In this document: positions 36,088 through 45,497 of the stretch, piece after piece
How positions within the stretch are numbered: position 1 is the stretch's first letter
Layout of the letters: each line of letters starts with the position of its first letter
NCBI GenBank assembly: GCA_947474565.1
Contig: CANJIS010000013.1
Coordinates: 1-60,121 of the forward strand
Length of the DNA: 60,121 nt
From: Alphaproteobacteria bacterium
GTDB lineage: Bacteria > Pseudomonadota > Alphaproteobacteria > Micropepsales > Micropepsaceae
Direction: 5' to 3'
The notes under the pieces: generated by a model
The model's database searches: none
What the model was told of the DNA's origin: nothing
What the model saw: only the letters and a program-made list of their open reading frames with translations
Position numbers and translations under genes: made by a program

Positions 36088-36633
36088 CTAACCGCCGTGC
36101 TTCTTGGATTCCGCGGGTTTTTCCGCCGAATCATGCTGCAGCGCCAACTCGTTGGGATTGGGCGCGTGCAGCATCGGGGTCTCGGTGGGATGAAGCAGCG
36201 CGATCTGGACCTGGACCAGGGCGATGGAAACCACCTTGCCGGGGCCCATCACTTTCCTGGCGTCGGCCAATAGGCGTTGCTCCAGCGCATGCTGGTCTAC
36301 GCTCTCGGCGTCGTCGGATTTGGCAACGCTGTGCGTGTTCACATCGCGCACAAAAACGTCCTGTATAAAGGCGATGCGTTCACGCACCGACAGGGCCATC
36401 GTGTCGGAAGCCGCAGTCAGGCGGCTGGAGATATAGGCGTAACCAGACAACTTGCCGTCCGCGCCCATCATCGGCGCCATCAGATACGGCATATCGACAT
36501 TGGTGCCGGGCTTGCCGCCCTTGGCGTCTTTTTCGCCATGCTCTGTTTTCTCGGCCTTCTCAGCTTTCTCCTCCGCCGCGAAAGCGGGTGCGGTGAAGGC
36601 AAGCAAAGCCAGGGCGGTCAGCATGTGGCGCAT
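36088..36633 (-). CDS. Exported protein of unknown function
   Basis: From ATG 36633 the product has 181 residues with a signal peptide (LTALALLAFTAPAFAA-E). A Lys/Glu-rich stretch (residues 20-45) follows, then a domain with DVFVRDVNTHSV and GPGKVVSIALVQVQIALLHP, reminiscent of FliL-like or stomatin-associated folds but not assignable. It lies between thiL (upstream by 81 bases) and hppA on the same strand and may be part of the thiL operon. Confidence 0.75.
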   Translation of the reverse strand: MRHMLTALALLAFTAPAFAAEEKAEKAEKTEHGEKDAKGGKPGTNVDMPYLMAPMMGADGKLSGYAYISSRLTAASDTMALSVRERIAFIQDVFVRDVNTHSVAKSDDAESVDQHALEQRLLADARKVMGPGKVVSIALVQVQIALLHPTETPMLHAPNPNELALQHDSAEKPAESKKHGG

Positions 36634-36713
36634 GGGCCAAAGCTGACGAATTATACCTAATAAGTACTTAATTGCCCCCTCCGCCTTATGCGCTTCGCGC
36701 AAGGGGGAGCGGG

Positions 36714-37643
36714 TTAAAAGTGCCGATAGCCGGGCTTTTGAACGGGCACAGGCTGACCCTGATGGATCAGTTCAACGCCCTCGCCCGCGCTGACCGTGCC
36801 AATGCGGGTGAATGGGCCGTCCAGGCCGGCCGGTGCGGTAAAGGCGATCTGATAATCATCGCCCGCTGTCGCGGCGCGTGAAATGGCTTCGATCTCGTCA
36901 CCCCAGAAAGCGCGCAGCGATGTGGAACGCGGAATGCGCTCGGCTTCGACTGCGATGTGCACACCGGACGCCGACGCGATATGGCCAAGATCGGCGATCA
37001 ACCCGTCCGACACATCCACCGACGCATACGCCAGATCGCGCAAGCTGGCGCCGAATGTCACCGGCGGCTCGGGCACCCGGTAGCGCCCTATCAGATGATC
37101 GCGGTCCAGCTCGCTGAGCGTGTGTTTTTCACGGCGAAAAATGGCCAGCCCCCCGCCGCTGTCGCCGATGGTGCCGGTGACATAGACCGCATCCCCTGCC
37201 CGTGCGCCCGCGCGCTTGATCATCTTGCCCGCAGGTATAAATCCGAAGGCGGTGACGGTGATGGAAAGAATTTCGCCTCTGGAGGTATCGCCGCCCAACA
37301 GCGAAATGCCGAAGCGGTCCTGGTCGGTTTTCAAACCGGCGGCGAAATTTTCCAGCCATTCGCGGGTAAAGCCGCCGGGCAGCGTGAGCGCCAGCAGATA
37401 AAATTCCGGCTTCGCCCCTTTGGCGGCGAGATCGGACAGATTCACGCGCAGCGCTTTTTGCGCAATCTGGGCCGCCGGATCGAAAGCGAAGAAGTCTTTG
37501 CCTTCCGTGATCTGGTCGGTGGTGACGATGAGATCGAAACCGGGCCGCGCGGCAATCGCCGCGGCGTCATCCTTCAACCCGAACGCGCCGGGGTCTGAAG
37601 CCAGCGGCGCGAAGATCTCGGCGATGATTTCGAATTCGTTCAT
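36714..37643 (-). CDS. thiL: Thiamine-monophosphate kinase
   Basis: From ATG 37643 (MNEFEIIAEIFAPL) the 309-residue ATP-grasp-like kinase shows GLKDDAA, the metal-binding VTTDQITEGKDF, NLSDLAAKGAKPEFYLL and LLGGDTSRG. It phosphorylates thiamine phosphate to the diphosphate cofactor. It is preceded by nusB, the usual nusB-thiL pair; copy 3 of repeat family A separates them. No thiamine riboswitch is visible upstream. Confidence 0.95.
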   Translation of the reverse strand: MNEFEIIAEIFAPLASDPGAFGLKDDAAAIAARPGFDLIVTTDQITEGKDFFAFDPAAQIAQKALRVNLSDLAAKGAKPEFYLLALTLPGGFTREWLENFAAGLKTDQDRFGISLLGGDTSRGEILSITVTAFGFIPAGKMIKRAGARAGDAVYVTGTIGDSGGGLAIFRREKHTLSELDRDHLIGRYRVPEPPVTFGASLRDLAYASVDVSDGLIADLGHIASASGVHIAVEAERIPRSTSLRAFWGDEIEAISRAATAGDDYQIAFTAPAGLDGPFTRIGTVSAGEGVELIHQGQPVPVQKPGYRHF

Positions 37644-37650
37644 CGGCCCC

Positions 37651-37709
37651 CGGAGCATTTGCCGGAAAAGTGTAAGCGGTTTTCCGTAGCAAATGCGACC
37701 ATCAAATAA
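37651..37709 (-). repeat. Dispersed repeat family A, copy 3
   Basis: In reverse it reads TTATTTGATGGTCGCATTTG, then CTACGGAAAACCGCTTACAC and TTTTCCGGCAAATGCTCCG. Here the two flanks (GCATTTGC and GCAAATGC) form an inverted repeat, as in the Rhizobiales element. It ends seven bases before the thiL ATG, in place of a normal ribosome-site region. Confidence 0.85.
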
Positions 37710-37714
37710 GCTTA

Positions 37715-38191
37715 TCAGAAATCCAACTCACCTTCAGGTGTCGGCAGCCCGAATTCTTTGGCCCGTTTGCGGCGCGCAATGGTGTCCAGCGCGCCGTTCA
37801 CAAAGCCCGGTTCGTCACCGGCGAAGAAATCCCGGGCGATGGCGACATATTCGTCAATCACCACCTTGGCCGGAACATCGCGCCGGCCGATCAATTCAAA
37901 ACAGGCGCCGCGCAAAATGGCGCGCAGGATAGAGTCGATGCGCGTCATGGTCCATTTTTCGGACAGGCAGGCGGCAATGGCGCGGTCAATCTCGACCTGA
38001 TGCACCGGTACGCCCGTGACGATGGCGGAAAAAAACTCCGCATCCGGCTTGGTCTCGGAAAATTCGTCAAAGCGGTGGGCGATGAACTCTTCGGCCACTT
38101 CCTCGGCGCCGCCGCCGGACAATTCCATCTGGTAAAGCGCCTGCACCGCGGCCATGCGGGCGGCTCTACGGGCGGCGGCATCGGTACTCAT
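37715..38191 (-). CDS. nusB: Transcription antitermination factor NusB
   Basis: From ATG 38191 the 158-residue helical protein has ARMAAVQALYQMELSGG, SILRAILRGACFELIGR and VVIDEYVAIARDFFAGDEPGFVNG, all NusB signatures. It acts with NusE in rRNA antitermination. The start overlaps the ribH stop by four bases. Confidence 0.96.
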   Translation of the reverse strand: MSTDAAARRAARMAAVQALYQMELSGGGAEEVAEEFIAHRFDEFSETKPDAEFFSAIVTGVPVHQVEIDRAIAACLSEKWTMTRIDSILRAILRGACFELIGRRDVPAKVVIDEYVAIARDFFAGDEPGFVNGALDTIARRKRAKEFGLPTPEGELDF

Positions 38192-38616
38192 GACATTGCT
38201 CCCAGGCGCGCGCGCCATTGCATCAGGGTCAGGCAGGCACGCGCCGCTTCACCGCCGGCATCGCCCCGGGCAAAGTCCGCCAGCCGAAGCGCCTCGCCTT
38301 CATTTTCACAGGCCAGGATACCGTTGCCGATGCAAAGCTTCTGCTCGATGCCCAGCCGCATGAGCCCGTGCGCACTTTCGGCGGCGATTATCTCAAAATG
38401 AAAAGAGCCGCTGCGGATCACGCAGCCCAGGCCAATATAGCCGTCATAACGGCGGGACGCGGCGGCCAAGGCGATGGCAGGCGGAATCTCCAGCGCGCCG
38501 GGCACGGAAATACGCTCGAACTGCGCGCCGCCCTTTTCCAGCGCCGCAGTGGCGCCATCCGCCAGAGCGTCGGAGACAGCTTCGTGATAGCGGGATTCGA
38601 CAACCAGAACTTTCAT
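38188..38616 (-). CDS. ribH: 6,7-dimethyl-8-ribityllumazine synthase
   Basis: The 142-residue enzyme has VVESRYHEAVSDAL at the N-terminus, RISVPGALEIPPAIALAA and GCVIRSGSFHFEIIAAESAH with the catalytic His, then the nearly invariant GNGILACENEGEAL. It makes the riboflavin precursor lumazine. It lies between nrdR and nusB in the conserved alphaproteobacterial order. Confidence 0.95.
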   Translation of the reverse strand: MKVLVVESRYHEAVSDALADGATAALEKGGAQFERISVPGALEIPPAIALAAASRRYDGYIGLGCVIRSGSFHFEIIAAESAHGLMRLGIEQKLCIGNGILACENEGEALRLADFARGDAGGEAARACLTLMQWRARLGAMS

Positions 38617-38629
38617 GACGCTCTACCGC

Positions 38630-39094
38630 TCATGAAGGTTTGTCTTCGCCCTCTAGCTCACCGATCAGCGCTTCAAAGTCGCGGGTCTCGCGGAAATTGC
38701 GATAGACAGACGCAAAGCGGACGTAAGCCACCTTGTCCAGGCTGGCCAGGGCCTGCATCACCAGCTCACCGATCATGTTCGCGGGAATTTCATTCTCGCC
38801 CATGGATTCCAGGCGGCGGACAATGCCGGTGATCATGCGGTCAACCCGCTCGCGCTCCACCGGGCGCTTGCGCAGGGCATGATTGATCGAACGTTCCAGC
38901 TTGTCGCGGTCGAAGGACTCGCGTCGGCCACTCTTCTTCACCACGATCAATTCGCGCAGCTGCACCCGTTCAAACGTGGTGAAGCGGCCACCGCATTCCG
39001 GGCAGTGACGGCGGCGGCGGATGGCGGAATTATCCTCGGAAGGACGGCTGTCCTTCACCTGGCTGTCGTCGTGCTGGCAAAAAGGGCAGCGCAT
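38630..39094 (-). CDS. nrdR: Ribonucleotide reductase regulator NrdR
   Basis: The 154-residue repressor has an N-terminal zinc ribbon ([11 protein letters not shown]...[13 protein letters not shown]) and a C-terminal ATP-cone ([19 protein letters not shown]). It senses ATP/dATP to repress ribonucleotide reductase genes. It follows glyA by nine bases. Confidence 0.97.
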   Translation of the reverse strand: MRCPFCQHDDSQVKDSRPSEDNSAIRRRRHCPECGGRFTTFERVQLRELIVVKKSGRRESFDRDKLERSINHALRKRPVERERVDRMITGIVRRLESMGENEIPANMIGELVMQALASLDKVAYVRFASVYRNFRETRDFEALIGELEGEDKPS

Positions 39095-39103
39095 GTCAGG
39101 TCC

Positions 39104-40399
39104 TCACGCGTAAATCGGAAAACGGTCGCACAATTCCTTGACGCGGCGCGCCACGCTCTGCTCGACCTGCGCGTCACCCTCTTCGTTTTTGGCGACGGCG
39201 TCTACCACTTCCACGATCAGCTTGCCGATCTCGCGGAATTCGGCGGTGCCGAAACCGCGCGTGGTGCCGGCCGGTGAACCCAGGCGGATGCCCGAGGTGA
39301 TGATCGCTTTTTCGGTGTCGAAAGGCACGGCATTCTTGTTGCAGGTGATACTGGCGCGATCCAGCGCATGCTCGGTGGGGCGGCCCTTGGCGCCCTTGGG
39401 GCGCAGATCCACCAGCATCAGATGGGTGTCGGTGCCGCCGGTGACGATGTCGAGGCCGCTCGACTTGAGAACCTCGGCCAGCGCCTTGGCGTTTTCGATC
39501 ACGTTCTTCGCATAGGTCTTGAATTCCGGCTTGAGCGCTTCACCGAACGCCACCGCCTTGGCGGCGATGACATGCATCAAGGGGCCGCCCTGCAGGCCGG
39601 GGAACACGGCGGAATTGAATTTCTTGCCCAGATCCGCATCGTTGGAAAGGATCATGCCGCCGCGAGGACCGCGCAAAGTCTTGTGCGTGGTGGTTGTCAC
39701 GACATGGGCATGCGGCAAGGGGCTGGGATGGGCGTCGCCCGCCACCAGACCGGCGAAGTGCGCCATGTCCACCATGAAATAGGCGCCGATCTCATCGGCG
39801 ATTTTGCGGAAGGCGGCGAAGTCGATCTGGCGGGCATAGGCCGAACCACCGGCCAGGATCAGCTTGGGCTTGTGCTCACGGGCCAGGGCTGCGACCTGAT
39901 CCATGTCGATGCGCTGATCGTCTTTGCGCACCGTGTACGAGATCGGCTTGAACCATTTGCCAGAATAGTTGGCGGGATGGCCGTGGGTGAGATGTCCGCC
40001 CGCCGCAAGGTCCAGGCCCATGAAAGCGTCGCCCGGCTGCAGCAGGGCATAGAAAACTTCCTGGTTGGCGTTGGCGCCGGAATGGGGCTGCACGTTGGCG
40101 TAAGAGCAACCGAACAACTGACAGGCGCGATCGATCGCCAGTTGCTCGGTGACATCGACATATTCGCAGCCGCCGTAATAGCGCTTGCCGGGATAGCCTT
40201 CGGCATACTTGTTGGTCAGCACCGAACCTTGCGCTTCCAGCACCGCCCTGGAGACGATGTTCTCGGACGCGATCAGCTCGATCTTGTCCTTCTGGCGGCC
40301 CAGCTCATCGGAAATGGAGCGCGCGACGTCAGGATCGGCCTGGCTCAAGCTCTTGCTGAAAAAACCGGAATTTCCGGGAGCATTGGCTACCGCTGACAT
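39104..40399 (-). CDS. glyA: Serine hydroxymethyltransferase
   Basis: ATG 40399 is preceded by GAGGTGGG and gives 431 residues. The PLP lysine is in [31 protein letters not shown] and [17 protein letters not shown] are family signatures. It interconverts serine and glycine while charging folate. The operon reads glyA-nrdR-ribH-nusB-thiL. Confidence 0.97.
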   Translation of the reverse strand: MSAVANAPGNSGFFSKSLSQADPDVARSISDELGRQKDKIELIASENIVSRAVLEAQGSVLTNKYAEGYPGKRYYGGCEYVDVTEQLAIDRACQLFGCSYANVQPHSGANANQEVFYALLQPGDAFMGLDLAAGGHLTHGHPANYSGKWFKPISYTVRKDDQRIDMDQVAALAREHKPKLILAGGSAYARQIDFAAFRKIADEIGAYFMVDMAHFAGLVAGDAHPSPLPHAHVVTTTTHKTLRGPRGGMILSNDADLGKKFNSAVFPGLQGGPLMHVIAAKAVAFGEALKPEFKTYAKNVIENAKALAEVLKSSGLDIVTGGTDTHLMLVDLRPKGAKGRPTEHALDRASITCNKNAVPFDTEKAIITSGIRLGSPAGTTRGFGTAEFREIGKLIVEVVDAVAKNEEGDAQVEQSVARRVKELCDRFPIYA

Positions 40400-40627
40400 A
40401 CCCACCTCGTTTTCGCGTGATCCGTGACATCTAGGCGGCCACGGCAGGAATGGCGATTTACCCCTTCCCCGCCACCAAATCTAGCGCGCCAAACGCCTCG
40501 CGTCAGCGCCCAGCCACGGGCGCGGAAAGTCTGGGTTTTGGGGGATTCCACAAAAAATTGCGGCTTTTACTGGAAAAATACAAGGAATCGGTAGAATAGG
40601 ACAGACTAAGCCCAGTAAAGACCGGCC

Positions 40628-41038
40628 ATGGACCAGAAATCAGAAGAAGAAATCCTCAAACAGGTGACGGAAATCGTCTCCGCTTACGTCAGCAAGAACG
40701 AGGTGGCGGCGGCCGACCTGCCCACGCTGATCAAGAGCGTGCACGCCACCCTGGGCGGCTTTACCGGCGACGGACGCGCCCCCACCGGCAAGGTCCCTGC
40801 CGTGCCGGTGAAGAAATCGATCACGCCCGATTTCATCATCTGCCTGGAAGACGGCAAAAAACTGAAAATGCTGAAGCGCTATCTGCGCACGCGTTATGGC
40901 CTGACGCCGGATGCCTATCGCGCCAAATGGAATCTGCCGGCCGATTATCCCATGACCGCGCCGAACTATGCCGCCAAGCGCAGCGACTTCGCCAAGCAGA
41001 TCGGCCTGGGCAAGCCAGCGCGCAAAAAACGCGCCTGA
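40628..41038 (+). CDS. MucR/Ros-family regulator lacking zinc ligands
   Basis: The 136-residue protein matches MucR/Ros over its length (ILKQVTEIVSAYVSKNEV, SITPDFIICLEDGKKLKMLK, YPMTAPNYAAKRSDFAKQIGLG). The zinc-finger histidines are gone: where MucR has LKRHLRTHY it has LKRYLRTRY (Tyr85, Arg89), leaving only Cys72 and Asp75. Zinc-free Ros-like domains that still fold are known from Mesorhizobium. It likely binds AT-rich DNA as a global regulator of envelope and cell-cycle genes. Confidence 0.9.
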   Translation: MDQKSEEEILKQVTEIVSAYVSKNEVAAADLPTLIKSVHATLGGFTGDGRAPTGKVPAVPVKKSITPDFIICLEDGKKLKMLKRYLRTRYGLTPDAYRAKWNLPADYPMTAPNYAAKRSDFAKQIGLGKPARKKRA

Positions 41039-41042
41039 TCCG

Positions 41043-42529
41043 TTGAGAGCCACGCACACCCTTTGGCTGGCGGCGCTGATTGCGGCGTTGCTCATTCCCT
41101 TTCTGCTGGTGGATGTGCCGCCAGTGCTGGATTATCCCAATCAGCTGGCGCGCTGGTTTGTGCTGGGGCACACCGATGACCCCATCCTGTCGCACTTTTA
41201 TGCGCCCAACTGGCATCTCACGCCCAATCTGGGCTTCGATCCGCTGGGCGTGGCTCTGGTAAAGCTTCTGCCGGTGCATGTGGCGGGGCGCATTGTGCTG
41301 GCCCTCAGCCTGCTGGCGCCGGTGCTGGGCGCGCTGCTTTACGCCAAAGCTGCCTTCGGCAAATGGACGGTCTGGCCGCTGGGCGTCAGCTTGATCGGCT
41401 TCAACGGCATTTTCTTCCTGGGCTTTGTGAATTTCCTGCTGGCCACGGGCCTGGCCTTCGCGGCGGCGGGATTGTGGCTTTGGTTGCGGCGACAGGGACG
41501 TGATCGTGATGCGGTGCTGATGGGCGCTGCTGCCAGCGCCCTGATTTTCCTCTGTCACATTTTCGGTGTTGCATTGTTCGCTTTGCTGATTGGGGCCCAG
41601 GAGATCGCACAGCCGCGTTCCGGCCTGCCGCGCTGGTTGTTGCCGCGCTGCTTCCGGCGCTGGCGCTGTATCTGCTCAGTCCACTTTCCGGCCATGACGC
41701 TGCAATGGCCGGCTGGGACGGCAAGCATAAATTCTGGGATCTGCTCACGCCCTTCATGACGACAGCCAAGCCGCTGACACTGGCGACCGGGCTGATCGTA
41801 CTGGGGGCGCTGATCTTTATTTGGCGCAATGCGGAATTCGCGCCCGGCACGCGCATCGCGCTGGCGGTTCTGTTTGTCATCTATCTCGCCGCGCCGGTGA
41901 CGCTGAAAGGCAGAACCTTCATTGATGTGCACTTTGCCCTGATGATGGGGCTGTTGGTTTTCGCCGGCCTGCGCCCTCGCCTTGCGCCCAACATGGAGCG
42001 CTGGCTGCTGCTGGGTATTTGCGCCCTGGTGGCGCTGCGCAGCCTTTATACCGGCGCGACGTGGCTGGATCATCGCCATGATCTTGCCGATCTGCGCGCC
42101 GCAATCGCGAAGGTCGAACCGGGATCACGGGTGCTCGCAACGCGCAGCCAAAATCCGACAACCGACGCCGCCACGCCGGAACGGCTTTTGCCGGATACCG
42201 AGCGGCTGGACAGCCACCTGCCGGCGCTGCTGGTGATCGAGCGACGGGCTTTCTGGCCCAATCTGTTCGCCGATCCGGTGCAGCAGCCGGTGATGGTGCG
42301 GCCGGAATATGCCGGCCTCGCCCGGCCGCTTTACGATCCACTGGACTGGGATGCCTTCAAGGGACCGCAGACGCCGGCGCTTTTGGCGTTCGCGCCTTAC
42401 CTGCGCGACTGGCGGGCGGACTTCGATACGGTGCTGCTGATTGACCGGCCGGAAAATCCCGCCCCGCCTGAAGGCCTGACGCCGCTCTATGCTGGCAGCT
42501 ACGCCGCGCTCTACAAAACGCCGCGCTAG
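41043..42529 (+). pseudogene. Multi-pass membrane protein, frameshifted
   Basis: TTG 41043, four bases after the MucR gene, opens a frame with about five membrane helices (residues 7-180), which goes out of register near 41600-41632. The frame ending at 42529 continues with LVVAALLPALALYLLSPLSG and further helices, then a soluble C-terminal domain (LDHRHDLADLRAAIAKVEPG...VLLIDRPENP). Total length is one base short of a multiple of three. Topology with a large extracytoplasmic tail resembles polyprenyl-phosphate-sugar glycosyltransferases, but no catalytic motif is certain. Confidence 0.78.
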
Positions 42530-42705
42530 CTTTTCTTCTTCATCACATACTCGAGCTTGCGCCGCGCCGCTTCCGCCAGCACGACCTGACCGGCATTGGC
42601 CGGGCCGACAATGGACGCTTCCATGCCGGACGCAGGATCAATCGCCGTGGCCTTGACCACGTTTCCCTGCACAACAAACTCAACGAAGATTTCGCGCTTA
42701 GTCAT
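42526..42705 (-). CDS. DUF6898-type small protein
   Basis: Fifty-nine codons from ATG 42705 encode a protein beginning MTKREIFVEFVVQGNVVKAT, followed by AIDPASGMEASIVGPANAGQ and a basic helical end. I recognise this as the short family often found downstream of hemA in alphaproteobacteria. The function is unknown. Its stop overlaps the end of the convergent membrane-protein gene by four bases. Repeat A copy 4 separates it from hemA. Confidence 0.75.
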   Translation of the reverse strand: MTKREIFVEFVVQGNVVKATAIDPASGMEASIVGPANAGQVVLAEAARRKLEYVMKKKS

Positions 42706-42728
42706 GGCCGGGTTCGATATCGAACGGC

Positions 42729-42790
42729 TTATTATGGTCGCGCGGCCTACGGAAATCCACGAGGCCGCACTTTTCCGGGCCGACGCTCCG
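42729..42790 (+). repeat. Dispersed repeat family A, copy 4
   Basis: Begins TTATTATGGTCGCGCGGCCT and continues ACGGAAATCCACGAGGCCGC then ACTTTTCCGGGCCGACGCTC. It fills the gap between the hemA stop and the DUF6898 gene, closest in sequence to copy 1. Confidence 0.83.
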
Positions 42791-42798
42791 GCGGCTGA

Positions 42799-44028
42799 TC
42801 AAGCCGCGACGCCGCCCATGCGCTTGACGTTGCAATGGGCCCACAGCTTGTCCATCACGCCAACCAGATGGTCGAACATCTGGTCATCATGGAACGGCGT
42901 GGGCGTGAAGCGCAGGCGCTCGGTGCCCTTGGGCACGGTCGGATAATTGATCGGCTGGACATAGACGGCATAGTCGCCCAGCAGCATGTCGGAAATCAGC
43001 TTGCAGTGGACGGGGTCGCCCACCAGCACCGGCACGATATGGCTGACCGACGGCATCACCGGCAGACCCTTTTCGGTGAAGCGGCGCTTCAAGGTGGCGG
43101 CGCGTTCCTGGTGGCGCTGACGAATCTCGTCATGCTCTTTCAGCCAGCGCACGCTGGCCAGGGCGCCCGCGGCCAGAACCGGCGGCAGCGAAGTGGTGAA
43201 GATAAAGCCATGGGCATAGGAGCGGATGGCGTCGATCAGCACCGCATCGGCGGCAATATAACCGCCCATCACGCCGAACGCCTTGCCCAGCGTGCCTTCG
43301 ATGATGTCGATCTCGCCCATCACGCCGTCACGTTCGGCGACACCGCCACCGCGCTTGCCATACATGCCCACCGCATGGACTTCGTCCAGATAGGTCATGC
43401 AGTTGTATTTCTTGGCCAGCGCCACCAGACCCTTGAGGTCGGCGATATCGCCGTCCATCGAATAGACGCTTTCAAAAGCGATCATCTTGGGCGCGGCGGG
43501 ATCGGCGGCTTGCAGCAGCTCTTCCAGATGAACCAGATCGTTATGGCGGAAGATGTGACGCTCACAGCCGCCATGGCGGATGCCCGCGATCATGGAGGCA
43601 TGGTTCATGGCGTCGGAGAAGATGATCAGGCCCGGCAGGATCTTCTGCACGGTTTCCAGCGTCGCCTCATTGGAGACATAGCCGGAGGTGAACAGCAGCG
43701 CCGCTTCCTTGCCATGCAGATCGGCCAGCTCGGCCTCAAGCTCGACATGGTAATGGGTGGTGCCGGAAATATTGCGGGTGCCGCCCGAACCGGCGCCGGC
43801 CTTGTCGATGGCCTGGTGCATGGCTTCGAGGACGACGGGATTCTGGCCCTGGCCGAGATAATCGTTGGAGCACCAGACGGTGACTTCCCGCTCGCCATTG
43901 CCGCCAGTCCAGTTGGCATGGGGGAAACGGCCGCGAATGCGCTTGAGATCGGCAAAGACGCGATAGCGCCCTTCCTGACGGATTGCCTGAAGCGCTTCTT
44001 CGAACCGGGATTTATAAGAGAAAGACAT
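42799..44028 (-). CDS. hemA: 5-aminolevulinate synthase
   Basis: The 409-residue PLP enzyme has K249 in [23 protein letters not shown] and [21 protein letters not shown]. It condenses glycine and succinyl-CoA, the first step of the alphaproteobacterial haem pathway. hemB, the next enzyme, lies 2.7 kb away on the other strand. A weak FNR-like box lies about 70 bases upstream. Confidence 0.97.
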   Translation of the reverse strand: MSFSYKSRFEEALQAIRQEGRYRVFADLKRIRGRFPHANWTGGNGEREVTVWCSNDYLGQGQNPVVLEAMHQAIDKAGAGSGGTRNISGTTHYHVELEAELADLHGKEAALLFTSGYVSNEATLETVQKILPGLIIFSDAMNHASMIAGIRHGGCERHIFRHNDLVHLEELLQAADPAAPKMIAFESVYSMDGDIADLKGLVALAKKYNCMTYLDEVHAVGMYGKRGGGVAERDGVMGEIDIIEGTLGKAFGVMGGYIAADAVLIDAIRSYAHGFIFTTSLPPVLAAGALASVRWLKEHDEIRQRHQERAATLKRRFTEKGLPVMPSVSHIVPVLVGDPVHCKLISDMLLGDYAVYVQPINYPTVPKGTERLRFTPTPFHDDQMFDHLVGVMDKLWAHCNVKRMGGVAA

Positions 44029-44097
44029 CCAACGCCTTTAACCGAACGAACCTGCCCCGCCTGCTTTTATGACCCGAGCATATCGCACGGGAAGTGA

Positions 44098-44111
44098 TTG
44101 ATTTCACGCAA
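44098..44111 (-). promoter_or_regulatory. Weak FNR/FixK-like box upstream of hemA
   Basis: TTGATTTCACGCAA matches the dyad TTGAT-N4-ATCAA at eight of ten positions and lies 70-83 bases before the hemA ATG. hemA is oxygen-regulated by FnrL in Rhodobacter. The right half is imperfect. Confidence 0.35.
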
Positions 44112-44300
44112 TTTGTCACATTACCGGACCGCTGCCGGGACTTGGCTGGAACCATCCTTAATTCCATCTAGGCCCGATTTTACGGCCTTATTTTGTCCCT
44201 CCCGCCTGAACGCCGGCTGAACGGTTTTCGCTATTGCGAACTATTATCAAGTTCTGAATTCGATGAAGCCGCCTCCAGGCCCAACTCCCCCATGGATGAT

Positions 44301-44951
44301 TCACCCAGCGAGAGAAACCGCCGCATTCACCGCCATGGCGATGAAGACCGTGTTGAAGAAGAAAGACGCCACTCCGTGGCCCAGCACTGTGCGGCGCATG
44401 GTGGTGCTTTTCACCTGCACATCGGAAACCTGGCAGGTCATGCCGATCACAAACGCAAAGTAGAAGAAATCCCATGTGCCCGGTTGCTTGCAACTGAGAA
44501 ACTCCAGGTCGTGCCCTTCTTTGCCCGGGGTTTCCGGATCGTCGAAATAGAAGAGATTGGCGTAGTGAAAAGCCATCACGACATTGAGCACGAACCAGCC
44601 CAGCAACGCTCCGGTTCCCGCCAGGATCAGCGCGGGAAAGTTGAAGTCGCCCTGCTTGTGGGAAAGCACCTCGAACACCGCCAGGCAGAAGAAACCCGCC
44701 GTGGCCAGCGTGATCAGCATCACCACGCCAATCCCCTCATCTTCCTGCTTGGCGCGCTTTTTCAGTTGCTTGTGATCGCCCGCGATCATCAGGCAGAGGA
44801 TCAGGAAGATCGCATAAAAAGCGTTGCCGCCTGCCAGCAGGGGAACAGGCAACTCCAACCCCAGCGCGAAAGTCACGCCAAACGCGGCCAGCCCGCAACC
44901 CAGGGCGGTGAAAAAGCGTGCGTGATGGCGGACGCTGTGGAGCATCGCCAT
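44301..44951 (-). CDS. DUF1345 membrane protein
   Basis: From ATG 44951 the product has 216 residues and five or six membrane helices. The DUF1345 pattern HYANLFYFDD in the middle and YFAFVIGMTCQVSDVQV toward the end identify the family. Function unknown. GTG 44954 is an alternative start. The gene lies between the LdtR-like regulator and hemA on the same strand. The 272 bases to hemA contain only the FNR-like box. Confidence 0.88.
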   Translation of the reverse strand: MAMLHSVRHHARFFTALGCGLAAFGVTFALGLELPVPLLAGGNAFYAIFLILCLMIAGDHKQLKKRAKQEDEGIGVVMLITLATAGFFCLAVFEVLSHKQGDFNFPALILAGTGALLGWFVLNVVMAFHYANLFYFDDPETPGKEGHDLEFLSCKQPGTWDFFYFAFVIGMTCQVSDVQVKSTTMRRTVLGHGVASFFFNTVFIAMAVNAAVSLAG

Positions 44952-44987
44952 CACGTTAGCTGAGTCGCAGAACTCTGTCCGAAGCCC

Positions 44988-45497
44988 TTACAGGCGGAAC
45001 CTGACCTGGTCGATCCAGAAGCGCTCCATGCGCTTCAAGGTAACGTTCATGCCTTCCATGTCGGCGGCACCCACATTGCCCACCGCTTCCAGCGAGGCAA
45101 GGTGGCGGTCGAACAGTTCCTTCAGCGTGTCGCGCACCGCTTCGCCCTTGGGCGTCAGGCGCACCAGAACCGAACGGCGGTCGGCCTCGGACCGTTCATG
45201 GTGGATATAACCGCTCTCCAACAGCTTCTTGAGATTGTAGGAAACATTGGAACCGAGATAGTGACCGCGGGTGCGCAGTTCGCCCGCCGTCAGTTCCTGG
45301 TCGCCGACATTGAACAGCAGAAGCGCCTGGACCGAATTGATCTCGCGCTCATCGCGCCGGTCCAGTTCATCTTTGATCACGTCGAGAAGTTGTCGATAAA
45401 GTCGCTCAACGAGGTTGAGCGTCTCTAGATAATGTTTGCGCACGGACGAAGCGCTTTCGAGCACTTCGGCGGCGCGCGTTCTTGCCATCGCCGTCAT
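44988..45497 (-). CDS. ldtR: MarR-family regulator, LdtR-like
   Basis: The winged-helix protein (169 residues from ATG 45497; ATG 45488 also possible) contains VQALLLFNVGDQELTAGELR, GHYLGSNVSYNLKKLLESGY and SEADRRSVLVRLTPKG. These closely match LdtR, which in Rhizobiales controls an L,D-transpeptidase and envelope stress tolerance. No L,D-transpeptidase gene is adjacent, so the regulated partner must be elsewhere. Confidence 0.85.
   Translation of the reverse strand: MTAMARTRAAEVLESASSVRKHYLETLNLVERLYRQLLDVIKDELDRRDEREINSVQALLLFNVGDQELTAGELRTRGHYLGSNVSYNLKKLLESGYIHHERSEADRRSVLVRLTPKGEAVRDTLKELFDRHLASLEAVGNVGAADMEGMNVTLKRMERFWIDQVRFRL

Noticed and set aside
37640-37715. Thiamine-type riboswitch before thiL
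   Set aside because: The sequence is a copy of dispersed repeat A and lacks the conserved thi-box elements.
38617-38629. FMN riboswitch before ribH
   Set aside because: Only 13 bases separate ribH from nrdR.
44188-44493. 101-codon frame on the minus strand overlapping the DUF1345 gene end
   Set aside because: Shadow frame with no ribosome site and unlikely composition.
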